Assembly: GCA_947259715.1 (NCBI GenBank)
Contig: CAMYNR010000013.1
Coordinates: 1 to 42,542, forward strand
Origin: an uncultured Desulfuromonadales bacterium
GTDB lineage: Bacteria > Desulfobacterota > Desulfuromonadia > Desulfuromonadales > Geopsychrobacteraceae
DNA: 42,542 nt
Reading direction: 5' to 3'
Under the pieces are notes generated by a model. The model had not been told where the DNA came from. It did not search any database and saw nothing but the letters and a program-made list of their open reading frames with translations. Each line of letters opens with the position of its first letter. Position 1 is the stretch's first letter. Made by a program: the position numbers and the translations under genes. Below are positions 18,630-26,813 of the stretch, in pieces.

Positions 18630-20198
18630 ATGAGTCGGATACTGCTTTACGATACCACCTTGAGGGACGGCACCCAAGCTGAGGATATTTCCTTTCAGGT
18701 TCAGGATAAGGTGCGCATTGCCCAACGGCTCGATGAGCTGGGAATCGATTATATCGAAGGAGGCTGGCCCGGCTCGAATCCCAAGGACATTACCTTTTTT
18801 CAGGAGATTAAAAAGGTCTCGCTCAAGCACAGCAAGGTTGCTGCCTTCGGCTCAACCCGCCGGGCCAAAGTGACACCTGCTGAGGACAACAACATCCAGA
18901 TGCTGATCGAGGCCGAGCCGGACACGGTGACGATTTTCGGCAAAACCTGGGATTTCCATGTCCATGAGGCGCTGCGGATCTCCCTGGAAGAGAATCTTGA
19001 ATTGATTTACGACTCGCTGGTTTATCTTAAAGAGCGGGTTGGCGAAGTCGTCTACGACGCCGAACACTTCTTTGACGGTTATAAGGCCAACCCGGACTAT
19101 GCGATCAAGACCCTGCAAGCTGCTGCCAGCGCCAACGCTGACTGCATCGTGCTTTGCGACACCAACGGCGGAACCCTGCCGCACGAGATACCGACAATCA
19201 TGGAGGTCGTCAAACAGGCGGTTGATGTACCGATCGGCATTCATGCCCACAACGACAGTGAGTGTGCGGTGGCCAATTCCCTGATGGCGGTCAGTTGCGG
19301 TGCGGTGCATGTTCAGGGAACCATGAATGGATTTGGCGAGCGCTGCGGCAACGCCAACCTCTGTTCCATTATCCCCTCGCTTAAGCTTAAATTAGGCAAA
19401 GAGTGTCTCAGCGATGAGAATCTGAAAAGGTTGCGGCAGGCTTCGCGGCATGTCTATGAGCTGGCCAACCTGATCCCGAACAAGCATCAGGCTTTTGTCG
19501 GCAATTCCGCCTTTGCCCACAAAGGTGGCGTCCATGTCTCGGCAATCCAGCGCCATCCGGAAACCTATGAGCATATTCGCCCTGAACTGGTCGGCAACCG
19601 CACCCGTGTTCTGGTCTCCGACCTGTCCGGGCGGTCCAATATCCTCGCCAAGGCTGAAGAGTGTGGGATCGAACTGGACAGTAAAGATCCGGTCACCATG
19701 GAGATTCTGGAAGAAATCAAAGAACTGGAAAATAAAGGTTTTCAGTTCGAAGGGGCCGAAGCATCCTTTGAGCTGCTGATGCTCAAGGCGATGGGCAAGC
19801 TCAAGCATTATTTCACGGTAACCGCCTTCCGGGTGATCGATACCCTGCGGGACGGAGAGAACGACCCGATCTCGGAAGCCACCATCAAGGTCAAGGTTGG
19901 TGGCAAGGTCGAGCACACCGCCGCTGATGGCAATGGGCCGGTCAATGCTCTCGACATGGCCCTCCGTAAGGCTTTAATCAGCTTTTACCCGCAGCTTGGC
20001 GAGGTCAAACTGCTTGACTATAAGGTCCGGGTATTGCCGGCCAGCCAGGGCACTGAGTCTGTGACCCGGGTTCTGGTCGAGTCGGGTGACCATGACAGCC
20101 GCTGGGGAACAGTTGGGGTGAGCAGTAATATCATCGACGCCTCATATAATGCCCTGGCCGATGCCTTGACCTACAAGCTCTACAAAGATCAGATCTGA
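18630..20198 (+). CDS. cimA: (R)-citramalate synthase
   Basis: CimA condenses pyruvate and acetyl-CoA to citramalate, opening the threonine-independent route to 2-oxobutanoate and isoleucine. The N-terminal HMGL-like TIM barrel starts [20 protein letters not shown]. It has [16 protein letters not shown] and the [15 protein letters not shown] active-site segment. A C-terminal regulatory LeuA-dimer domain follows (about 390-520). The [11 protein letters not shown] segment and the 522-residue length place it in the long CimA/2-isopropylmalate-like subgroup rather than LeuA or homocitrate synthase. A strong hairpin terminator follows 20 bases after the stop. Confidence 0.93.
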   Translation: MSRILLYDTTLRDGTQAEDISFQVQDKVRIAQRLDELGIDYIEGGWPGSNPKDITFFQEIKKVSLKHSKVAAFGSTRRAKVTPAEDNNIQMLIEAEPDTVTIFGKTWDFHVHEALRISLEENLELIYDSLVYLKERVGEVVYDAEHFFDGYKANPDYAIKTLQAAASANADCIVLCDTNGGTLPHEIPTIMEVVKQAVDVPIGIHAHNDSECAVANSLMAVSCGAVHVQGTMNGFGERCGNANLCSIIPSLKLKLGKECLSDENLKRLRQASRHVYELANLIPNKHQAFVGNSAFAHKGGVHVSAIQRHPETYEHIRPELVGNRTRVLVSDLSGRSNILAKAEECGIELDSKDPVTMEILEEIKELENKGFQFEGAEASFELLMLKAMGKLKHYFTVTAFRVIDTLRDGENDPISEATIKVKVGGKVEHTAADGNGPVNALDMALRKALISFYPQLGEVKLLDYKVRVLPASQGTESVTRVLVESGDHDSRWGTVGVSSNIIDASYNALADALTYKLYKDQI

Positions 20199-20217
20199 GC
20201 AACACAGACCTTCCTTG

Positions 20218-20260
20218 ACAAAAAAGCCGGCACTGCTTAGCAGCGTGCCGGCTTTTTTGT
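20218..20260. terminator. Strong bidirectional terminator after cimA
   Basis: A perfect 16-bp inverted repeat (20218-20233 with 20245-20260) has A6 on one side and T6 on the other around a GCCGGCAC core. It can stop transcripts from either strand. It ends the long tilS-cimA gene series. Confidence 0.92.
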
Positions 20261-20261
20261 C

Positions 20262-20767
20262 ATCAAATAAATGACGCCAGTCGACTTTGGTCGTCAGATT
20301 TATGACGAATAGGCCTGGCTTTAGATTGGGAAATAACCTTATCGTTTTGTAGTCCAGATGATTGTCTATTAAAATCAGGGTGTTGGCTTGCTCTTTGATG
20401 CGTGTAAGCAAAAGCGAAAGACCGCTTCAACATAAACCTTATGTTCCTCTATACCCTGGTTGACATTTTTTCAATTTGTGCTAGAACCATGACATCTCAT
20501 CCGCCGTCAAAAAAATGGCGAAAAATTCTGTTTTCATTTGCAGTTTCCTTTACAGAAGGCAAAGTTCTTCTCACTGGTTTAGAGCCAACGTCCTTTTCAC
20601 TTGTCCAACTCACTGAAAAATAGAGATTAATTTATTGGTGAGCTAAAAGGTCTTTTTTTTCCCGCTCCTTGGCATGTCTCATGAAGAAGTAAAGGTCGAC
20701 AAAACCAGTCTGTTTGCTCTGGTTGGTTCGGCTTAGGTTAAAACTCTGGCGCCATGGAGGTAGCTAA
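20262..20767. other. AT-rich intergenic region, no clear gene
   Basis: About 500 bases hold no convincing coding frame. An interrupted inverted repeat (TGACGCCA with TGGTCGTCA, about 20272-20296) lies near the left end, and TGACG recurs just after. A promoter-like sequence is at 20460-20487. A long T run lies at 20653-20660. The frame 20441-20623 has no ribosome site and no recognisable product, so I treat it as chance. The right end carries the ribosome site GGAGGT of the zinc-ribbon gene. Confidence 0.5.
20460..20487 (+). promoter_or_regulatory. Candidate promoter for the zinc-ribbon gene
   Basis: A perfect -35 TTGACA (20460-20465) sits 16 bases from TAGAAC (20482-20487), with TG one base before it as an extended -10. 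Start would be near 20494, leaving an untranslated leader of about 270 bases before ATG 20768. Confidence 0.45.
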
Positions 20768-20923
20768 ATGAAATGTCCAAAATGCAAAGGTAGGATGTAC
20801 TCAGAAAAATATTATGATTTCGTGCGAGCTTTCGATGCCTGGAAATGCTGTGCATGTGGAGAAGTTATCGATCCGACAATTATCGCCAACCGAGCGCGCA
20901 ATCACAGCGTTCATCTCGGTTGA
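20768..20923 (+). CDS. Small zinc-ribbon protein (51 aa)
   Basis: The 51-residue frame starts at ATG 20768, six bases after GGAGGT, and ends at TGA 20921-20923. It is MKCPKC at the N-terminus, then an aromatic-rich middle (YYDFVRAFDAW), then CCACGEVIDPTI and a basic tail. The two CxxC pairs (Cys3/Cys6 and Cys27/Cys30) are 21 residues apart and would hold one zinc ion. Small proteins with this look are common in Desulfuromonadales as far as I recall, but I know no proven function. It stands alone, with its own promoter candidate and terminator, which argues for a separately regulated gene. Nucleic-acid or protein binding would be a guess. Confidence 0.75.
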   Translation: MKCPKCKGRMYSEKYYDFVRAFDAWKCCACGEVIDPTIIANRARNHSVHLG

Positions 20924-20958
20924 CATAAGTTGACATACTATACTTGAACAAAGAACTT

Positions 20959-20986
20959 GGGCTGGAGATCTTCTCTGGCCCTTTTT
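20959..20986 (+). terminator. Terminator after the zinc-ribbon gene
   Basis: A 10-bp stem with two G-T pairs (20959-20968 with 20972-20981) and a three-base loop is followed by T5. It lies 36 bases after the small gene's stop. Confidence 0.8.
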
Positions 20987-21110
20987 CTTTGCCTATTAGA
21001 GCAGTTGCGCAACATCAACTGATCGTTTTTTCGAGTCTGCTGATCACTGCAGCTCAGCTTTATTGCCTCCGCACCGTTGACCCAGCAATCTACCTTTCAG
21101 GAGTGTTCAG

Positions 21111-22397
21111 ATGAAACAAGGGGCGCACGAGGTTCATTTAAATCTTAATGTCCGCGGCTTGCCGGTCTCGGCGACCCTGGGAATTAATGAAGAGAGTAAT
21201 CGTTTACTGGCGGCGGGAAAGCAGATCTATAAATTGGGATTGGGGCAATCGCCATTTCCGGTTCCAGGTCCGATTGTAAAAGAGTTACAGAATAATGCCC
21301 ACCAGAAAGACTATCTGCCGGTGCGGGGCCTCCAGGCCCTCTGCAGTGCGGTCGCGGGCTATTATCGGCGGACCCAGGACCTGACTTTTTGCAGCGAGCA
21401 TATTCTGATCGGTCCCGGTTCAAAGGAGCTGATGTTCATTCTTCAGCTGGTCTACTACGGAGACTTGGTCATCCCGACGCCGAGCTGGGTCTCCTATGCG
21501 CCTCAGGCGCATATCATTGGGCGGCATGTGCGTTGGTTGCAGACCGAGGCGAAAAACGATTGGCTGCTGACTCCCGAAGAGCTTGAGGGTCTCTGCCAAG
21601 CCGATCCGACCAAGCCGCGGATTGTCATTTTGAACTATCCCAACAACCCAACTGGATGTTCTTATTCCGATCAACAGCTGCAGGATCTGGCGGCGGTAGC
21701 GCGAAAATATCGTTTAATCATGCTTTCTGATGAAATCTACGGTGAGCTGAATTTTACCGGCACGCACCGCTCCATCGCCCGTTACTACCCGGAAGGGACG
21801 ATCGTTGCCAGTGGGCTGAGCAAGTGGGCCGGTGCCGGCGGCTGGCGACTGGGCACCTTTGCCTTCCCGACAGAGCTGAGCTGGCTGCTCGATGCGATGG
21901 CGGTGGTTGCCAGCGAGACCTTCACAGCGACCAGTGCGCCGATCCAGTATGCGGCTGTCAAGGCGTTTCAGGGTGGGGCCGAGCTGGAGCGCTATCTGCA
22001 GCAGTCGCGGCGAATTCTCAAGGCGCTGGCAGATTGGATCTTCGCTCAGCTGACGGCAGCTGGGCTTGAGGTCGCCCGGCCGATTGGAGCCTTTTATATC
22101 TTCCCTGATTTCAGTCCTGCCCGGGCGAAGCTGGCGGCGCGGGGTGTGACTGATGCGGAGAGTTTGTGCCGAAAAATACTGCAGGAGGCCGGGGTGGCTT
22201 TTTTGCCCGGCAGCGCCTTTGGCCGCCCGCAGCATGAGCTAACGGCGCGCCTGGCCTTCGTTGACTTCGATGGGGCCAGGGCCCTCGCCGCAGCAGAACA
22301 GAGTCCACTGGACCAGGAGCTGGATGAGACTTTCCTCGACCAGTACTGTGAAAAGGTCCTGATCGCGATCCGCACGATCTGCCATTGGTTGAGATAG
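21111..22397 (+). CDS. PLP-dependent class I/II aminotransferase
   Basis: This 428-residue fold-type I aminotransferase shows the substrate arm YLPVRGLQALCSAVAGYY and NYPNNPTG (Asn contacts PLP). The LSDEIYGEL motif has the Asp that bonds the pyridine nitrogen, SGLSKWAGAGGWRLG carries the Schiff-base lysine, and the C-terminal half has an ARLAFVDFDG segment. It is most like aspartate/aromatic or broad-specificity enzymes; the substrate cannot be told. The C-terminus runs some 35 residues beyond the last conserved Arg region. A ribosome site (AGGAG) precedes ATG 21111. The gene appears monocistronic and converges on the hypothetical gene downstream. Confidence 0.88.
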   Translation: MKQGAHEVHLNLNVRGLPVSATLGINEESNRLLAAGKQIYKLGLGQSPFPVPGPIVKELQNNAHQKDYLPVRGLQALCSAVAGYYRRTQDLTFCSEHILIGPGSKELMFILQLVYYGDLVIPTPSWVSYAPQAHIIGRHVRWLQTEAKNDWLLTPEELEGLCQADPTKPRIVILNYPNNPTGCSYSDQQLQDLAAVARKYRLIMLSDEIYGELNFTGTHRSIARYYPEGTIVASGLSKWAGAGGWRLGTFAFPTELSWLLDAMAVVASETFTATSAPIQYAAVKAFQGGAELERYLQQSRRILKALADWIFAQLTAAGLEVARPIGAFYIFPDFSPARAKLAARGVTDAESLCRKILQEAGVAFLPGSAFGRPQHELTARLAFVDFDGARALAAAEQSPLDQELDETFLDQYCEKVLIAIRTICHWLR

Positions 22398-22417
22398 TGT
22401 GACAAAGCGCCTTGGGC

Positions 22418-23059
22418 TCAGCCTTTTTCGCACTCTGTCTCTGGCTGGATTTTCTTAGCCGGCGATTTAAGCAGGTCAAACAGCAATTTCAGCAGGCCGA
22501 TGACAGCCATTGTCGAGAAAAAAAGGGCTCGCCCCTTCACCGGCTGCTTCCCCTCGCTGATAAAGATGACATTCTCACTGGCCGGAACATTCATCTCCTC
22601 AAGCAGTTCAAGCAATTTCTGCCGATTGGAATCGGCTACCAAGCTTTCCGCGGTCATCCCGGTCAATTCCCGTTCAGCAGTCAGGATGAATTGGTTTTCA
22701 ACGAGGAATTCGCTGCGCTCAGTATCATTATCCAGGTGGAAATAGTAGCTTGTCAGCAGGTCGACAATCTCCGGGTCGCGGGTTTCGAACCAGACATGGA
22801 TTTCACTTGCCTCTGGTGATGCCTTGAGGGGGACCAGAAAGGAGTCGATTTCCATGGTTCCAGACATGTTGATCGCCTGCAGCAGATCCTGGTGACCGCC
22901 AGTCACGGTCAGCCATTCCCGGGGTGCTCCGTTCCTTTCCAGATCGCCGATGCTGATCGGCACAGGCTCTGGATTACGCAGCAGGATGCGAAGGTCGGCA
23001 TAACCGAGCCAGCCGAGTATCAGGCAGATCACCAGCAGGGTAACGCGGAAACGTTTCAT
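22418..23059 (-). CDS. Hypothetical protein with N- and C-terminal TM helices
   Basis: The 213-residue protein has an N-terminal hydrophobic helix (about residues 5-22) and a second one near the C-terminus (about 177-196), followed by a basic then acidic tail. The middle is about 150 soluble residues, mixed alpha/beta by eye, which with two flanking helices would lie in the periplasm. It has no cysteine in the soluble part and no motif I recognise. It is transcribed away from the actP gene end, with a terminator between them. Its start region shows GAGGAATAGCA before ATG, a fair ribosome site. Function unknown. Confidence 0.65.
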   Translation of the reverse strand: MKRFRVTLLVICLILGWLGYADLRILLRNPEPVPISIGDLERNGAPREWLTVTGGHQDLLQAINMSGTMEIDSFLVPLKASPEASEIHVWFETRDPEIVDLLTSYYFHLDNDTERSEFLVENQFILTAERELTGMTAESLVADSNRQKLLELLEEMNVPASENVIFISEGKQPVKGRALFFSTMAVIGLLKLLFDLLKSPAKKIQPETECEKG

Positions 23060-23099
23060 TGCTATTCCTCTTGTGGATAACTTGTGAATTGTTGTTGAT

Positions 23100-23126
23100 A
23101 AAAAAACAGGCCGCCCGAAGGCGGCC
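23100..23126 (-). terminator. Terminator of the actP operon
   Basis: Read on the minus strand, a 7-bp GGCCGCC stem with a TTCG tetraloop (23120-23126 with 23109-23115) is followed by TGTTTTTTT. It lies 36 bases after the actP stop. Confidence 0.9.
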
Positions 23127-23161
23127 CAAAGTATGGCAGATCAAATTTATTCGAACAAGGT

Positions 23162-25087
23162 TTAAGCTTCGGCGGCATCGCTGACAACCACCGGAACATC
23201 CTTCTGGGTCATCAGCGAAACGATCACCAGGGCCAGGAAGGAGGCCGGGATCGAGATCAGCGCCGGGCTGTTGAACTGGATCGGAGCATCGCCCGGCAGC
23301 ATGCCGTAGCGGACCCACATATCCGGGGAGATCAGGATCAGCCCAAGGGAGCTGACCAGGCCGACCATGATCGAAGCGGCCACGCCCTTGGCGGTGGTCT
23401 TCTGCCAGAACAGCAGCATCAGAATCGCCGGCAGGTTAGCTGAAGCAGCAACCGCGAAGGCCCAGCCGACCAGGAAGGAGACGTTCATCCCTTCGAAGAC
23501 GATCCCCAGGTAGATAGCAATACAACCGACCACGATGGCCGAAATCTTACCGGCGCGCACCTTGCCGGCATCGCTCATCTTCATGCCGAGGAAGTTATCC
23601 ATCAAGTCGTGGGCCACAGCGCCAGAGGCAGCGACGATCAGACCGGAGACCGTCCCGAGCACGGTGGCGAAAGCCAGCGAGGAGATGACCGCGAACAGCA
23701 CCACCCCGAAGGAGAGCGCCAGCAGCGGTGCCGACATGTTGTTATCGGTCAGGTTGATGACGCCGTTGGTCATCGCGCCCATCCCCAGGAACAGGGTCAG
23801 GACATAGAAGAAGCCGATGGCGGCGATGGCGACGATGGTCGACTTACGGGCGGCGGCCTGACTCGGCACGGTGTAGTAACGGATCAGGATGTGCGGCAGG
23901 GCGGCGGTCCCGCAGAACAGTGCCAGCATCAGCGAAATGAAGTTGAATTTCTGCAGGCCGGTGGCGTTGTCGACCTTGAACTTAAGGCCGGGACGCAGCA
24001 CCCGGGCTCCCGGGGTCGGCTTCTGGTAGTAGATGGTGGTGGTGGCGTCGCCTTCTTTAACGTATTTTTTACCCCAGAGAACGATGGTCGAGTCTTTCAG
24101 GGCGGACAGGTAGGCGAGCGGACCGACAGCGCCGGTCGCTGCCACTTCCTGGCCGTTCATGCGCAGTTCTTTGACATGGCCAACCGGGAAGAAGGCACCC
24201 TCTTCTTTGGCCGCGCCGTTGAACAGCTTGGTGCCGTCCGCCAGCTTGGTCATGAACAGAGTCTCTTCGAGGGTATAGCCGTTGGTAGTTTCGTTCAGCT
24301 GCCAGATCGTCTCCTGGCCATCTTTACTCAGTTTGACGAAGCCGGCTTCCCCATAAGCCGAATCAAGACCGGCAACCACAGTGTAGCCAGGCTCACTGAT
24401 TTCCAGAGCGACGGTTGCCTGCATGGTTTTGAAGTCATGATAGGCAACACCGTTATTTTCCGGAGCGGTCGACAGCCCACGGACCAGAACAGCAATAACC
24501 ACAACCGTCGACATGATCAGCAGCAGAGCGCCTTTGAAGAACTGTACATAGGTGGTCGAGGCCATTCCGGCGGTGGCAACGATGATGGTAACAACAACAC
24601 CAACGATACAGACACCAACCCAGTGCGGCAGGCCGAGCAGCGGCTGCACCAGCACGCCGGCACCAACCATCTGCGGGATCAGGTAGAAAACCGAAACCAG
24701 CAGGGTAGAGATGGCGGCAGTCAGCTGAATCGCCTTGGAGTTGAATTTGGAGTCGAGGGCATCGGTAAAGGTGTACTTACCGAGGCGCTTCATCGGCTCA
24801 GCAACCAGGAACAGGGCGACGATCCAACCTGCCAGGTAACCGATGGAGTACATCCAGCCATCGTAACCGGCGGTGGCGATCATACCACAAATCCCCAGGA
24901 ACGATGCCGCCGACAGGTAGTCACCGGCAAAGGCGACGCCGTTGGTGAACCAGTGGATATTACCACCGGCAGCATAGTAGCCTTCGGCCGAGCTGGTACG
25001 ACGGGCTAGGTAAAAGGAGAGGCCAAGAACAAATAGAACAAAGGTAACGAACAGGCCAATGGCCAGAGGTGATTGAGTGTATACCAT
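23162..25087 (-). CDS. actP: Cation/acetate symporter-like SSS transporter
   Basis: This sodium:solute symporter of 641 residues is closest to ActP, which takes up acetate and other short carboxylates. Typical parts are YYAAGGNIHWFTNGVAFAGDYLSAASFLG in the first sodium-site region, YTFTDALDSKF, MASTTYVQFFKGALL, and GTAALPHILIRYYTV. About 13 TM segments can be counted. Unlike ordinary ActP (about 550 residues), it has an insert of some 150 residues at about 210-370 between two TM helices, hydrophilic and presumably periplasmic. The small DUF485 protein gene lies 13 bases upstream and is probably cotranscribed, as is common for acetate permeases. Substrate assignment is by family. Confidence 0.88.
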   Translation of the reverse strand: MVYTQSPLAIGLFVTFVLFVLGLSFYLARRTSSAEGYYAAGGNIHWFTNGVAFAGDYLSAASFLGICGMIATAGYDGWMYSIGYLAGWIVALFLVAEPMKRLGKYTFTDALDSKFNSKAIQLTAAISTLLVSVFYLIPQMVGAGVLVQPLLGLPHWVGVCIVGVVVTIIVATAGMASTTYVQFFKGALLLIMSTVVVIAVLVRGLSTAPENNGVAYHDFKTMQATVALEISEPGYTVVAGLDSAYGEAGFVKLSKDGQETIWQLNETTNGYTLEETLFMTKLADGTKLFNGAAKEEGAFFPVGHVKELRMNGQEVAATGAVGPLAYLSALKDSTIVLWGKKYVKEGDATTTIYYQKPTPGARVLRPGLKFKVDNATGLQKFNFISLMLALFCGTAALPHILIRYYTVPSQAAARKSTIVAIAAIGFFYVLTLFLGMGAMTNGVINLTDNNMSAPLLALSFGVVLFAVISSLAFATVLGTVSGLIVAASGAVAHDLMDNFLGMKMSDAGKVRAGKISAIVVGCIAIYLGIVFEGMNVSFLVGWAFAVAASANLPAILMLLFWQKTTAKGVAASIMVGLVSSLGLILISPDMWVRYGMLPGDAPIQFNSPALISIPASFLALVIVSLMTQKDVPVVVSDAAEA

Positions 25088-25100
25088 GATTATATCCCCC

Positions 25101-25367
25101 TTAGCCGTTCAGTTTGGCTTCTGCTGAAGTGCAGAGGTGATTGTAGACGACTGCCATAACAAGGGCTAAACCGATCAGCCCGAAGCCCCAGACAACGGCT
25201 GCTGTCTGGCCGAAAATGATGTCCTGCATCGCCTTCGGGTTGGTTGCGTTGATGGCAACAAAGATGGCGTAAACGATGGTGTAAACGATAAACATCGATA
25301 CCCCGAGTTTGGTCTTGTAGCCGGACGCATTGTCCTTGCCGAGTTTAACTGCTGGTCCGTGTCCCAT
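25101..25367 (-). CDS. DUF485 membrane protein
   Basis: The 88-residue protein has two TM helices (about residues 22-40 and 53-75) and a short basic N-terminus, the pattern of DUF485 (YjcH) proteins. These are almost always encoded just upstream of actP-type symporters and are thought to help or associate with them, but their role is not settled. It starts after GAGAGGAGATT and ends 13 bases before actP. The long AT-rich region upstream probably holds the operon's control sites. Confidence 0.85.
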   Translation of the reverse strand: MGHGPAVKLGKDNASGYKTKLGVSMFIVYTIVYAIFVAINATNPKAMQDIIFGQTAAVVWGFGLIGLALVMAVVYNHLCTSAEAKLNG

Positions 25368-25899
25368 AGAGAATCTCCTCTCTTAAATAGAAGTGCCGGG
25401 AGCTCATCCAGCCCCATCGGCAAGTAAACGATGTTAAACCAAAACTGGTTATAAAATTCCTGATATGACCAAGGTTCGCGCTATCTGGTTGTTTTTGCTA
25501 GATAATCTGCTGTATCTTGTGATAAAAAATGAGCGATATTGGTTGTTTTGTTTCGCGACATAATACGTTGTTATAAAATCATGTCAATAGGAAATTTTTT
25601 GCCTAAAAACTGTTTCGTATACAGAAATGTTGTTTCTATGGGCCTTCTTAATGGGTATGTATACGTAAGTACAGTATTTTATCAGCCATTTAGAATGGTG
25701 TTTTGCGGTACCTGGAATTAAAAACCTGATTTGGGATTAATTGTAAATAATTTTAGTGGGACTTAATGGTGTTTCGGGAACGGTTTTTGATTTTTTTGTT
25801 GCAGCTGTTGCGTTTTACCGCAGTGAAGAAGGGCTGGTGGCGACGAAGCTGGTTAAATACCTGCTTGCAGTGTAATGAGTTGGAACCGTAAAGTCTCCC
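25368..25899. other. AT-rich intergenic region upstream of the actP operon
   Basis: About 530 bases lie between the DUF485 start and the epmA end. No frame here looks coding; 25539-25721 has no ribosome site. The part next to DUF485 holds a near direct repeat (GCGCTATCTGGTTGTTTTT at 25478-25496 and GCGATATTGGTTGTTTT at 25533-25549) and a short inverted repeat AACCA/TGGTT at about 25437-25450. These could be regulator sites for the acetate-type symporter. I found no clear -10/-35 pair and no terminator for epmA. Confidence 0.4.
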
Positions 25900-26811
25900 T
25901 TACAAATCTTCAGGGCAGAAAGGGACCACCTGGTCAATTCTCTCGGCATCGCACAGCAACATCACCAGGCGGTCGATACCCAGGGCGATGCCTGCGGCAT
26001 CGGGCATGCTCGCCAGTTCTTTGAGGAAGGGCTCGGGAGACGGATAGGGCGGCTTGCCGGCGACCCGACGCTGTTGCTCTTCGTTGCTGAAACGCTGCCG
26101 CTGCTCAGCAGGATCGGTCAATTCACTGAAGGCGTTGGCCAGTTCCATTTTGCCGATATACAGTTCAAACCGTTCGGCAACCGCAGGGTCGCCAGGTTTC
26201 TTCCGCGCCAGCGCGGCATGTTGGCTCGGGTACTCAGTCAGAAACACCGGCCTGTCCGCTGGCAGCTGAGGCTCGATCTGCAGGCTGATGATTTCATCAA
26301 AACGGCCTTCCTTGAGTGCCTCGGTAAGCGGGGTGTCGCTGAAGCGAGCAAAGGCCTCGGCGATCTTCAAGCGTGGCCAGGGACGCCGCAAATCGATTGT
26401 TTGACCCTGCCACTTGAGCTGCGAGGCTGCGCACAGTGCAGCCAGCAGTTCTTCGCAATCGGTCAGCAGGAGTTGGTAGTCGGTGCCGGCCCGGTACCAT
26501 TCAAGCATGGTGTATTCGGGCAGGTGGCGGTTGCCCCGTTCGCCGTCGCGCCAGCAGCGACAGATCTGAAAAAGTTTTTCATAGCCGGCCGCCAGCAGCC
26601 GTTTCATGCAGAGTTCCGGTGACGTCTGCAGAAACCAATCGCCAGAGGCGATGGCATCGATATGCAACTCCGGGGCATTGGCCGGGATTCGCTGCGGGGT
26701 CTCCACCTCGAGAAACTGCCGAGCAATGAAAAAAGCCCGGATCGCTTGAACGATCCGGGCCCGTTTTTCCAGCATGGGCCGTTTGCGGGCCAGCTGCCAA
26801 TTGCCTTCCAT
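25900..26811 (-). CDS. epmA: Elongation factor P--(R)-beta-lysine ligase
   Basis: EpmA is a truncated class II lysyl-tRNA synthetase paralog (303 residues, no anticodon domain). It attaches (R)-beta-lysine to a conserved lysine of EF-P. Class II motifs are visible: motif 2 LFQICRCWRDGERGNRHLPEYTMLEWYRAGTDY, the loop DRPVFLTEYP, and motif 3 near the C-terminus GIALGIDRLVMLL. It begins two bases after the efp stop, a direct pairing of modifier and substrate. No epmB (lysine 2,3-aminomutase) is seen in the window. An intrinsic-terminator-like hairpin lies inside the coding sequence near codons 18-28. Confidence 0.94.
   Translation of the reverse strand: MEGNWQLARKRPMLEKRARIVQAIRAFFIARQFLEVETPQRIPANAPELHIDAIASGDWFLQTSPELCMKRLLAAGYEKLFQICRCWRDGERGNRHLPEYTMLEWYRAGTDYQLLLTDCEELLAALCAASQLKWQGQTIDLRRPWPRLKIAEAFARFSDTPLTEALKEGRFDEIISLQIEPQLPADRPVFLTEYPSQHAALARKKPGDPAVAERFELYIGKMELANAFSELTDPAEQRQRFSNEEQQRRVAGKPPYPSPEPFLKELASMPDAAGIALGIDRLVMLLCDAERIDQVVPFCPEDL
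26729..26760 (-). terminator. Terminator-like hairpin inside the start of epmA
   Basis: On the minus strand a perfect 10-bp GCCCGGATCG stem (26751-26760 with 26735-26744, six-base loop) is followed at once by six T residues. It lies 51-82 bases into the epmA frame, just downstream of efp. The structure is as strong as the real terminators in this window. It could cut epmA expression relative to efp, but a translating ribosome would interfere with it. Function is inference. Confidence 0.5.
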
Positions 26812-26813
26812 TG

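Noticed and set aside
20441-20623. Open frame of 60 codons in the cimA to zinc-ribbon gap.
   Set aside because: No ribosome site, no recognisable sequence, and it runs through the promoter candidate at 20460-20487.
20920-20944. Two TTGACATA copies and TATACT just after the zinc-ribbon stop, resembling a promoter.
   Set aside because: The distances between the boxes (13 and 3 bases) are far from a working -35/-10 spacing, and a terminator follows within 20 bases.
23609-25009. A 466-codon open frame on the plus strand opposite actP.
   Set aside because: It is antisense to a clear membrane transporter, and its Gly, His, Asp and Gln-rich peptide is the usual shadow of GC-rich coding DNA.
25539-25721. 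Open frame of 60 codons in the AT-rich region between DUF485 and epmA.
   Set aside because: No ribosome site; composition looks like a random translation of AT-rich DNA.
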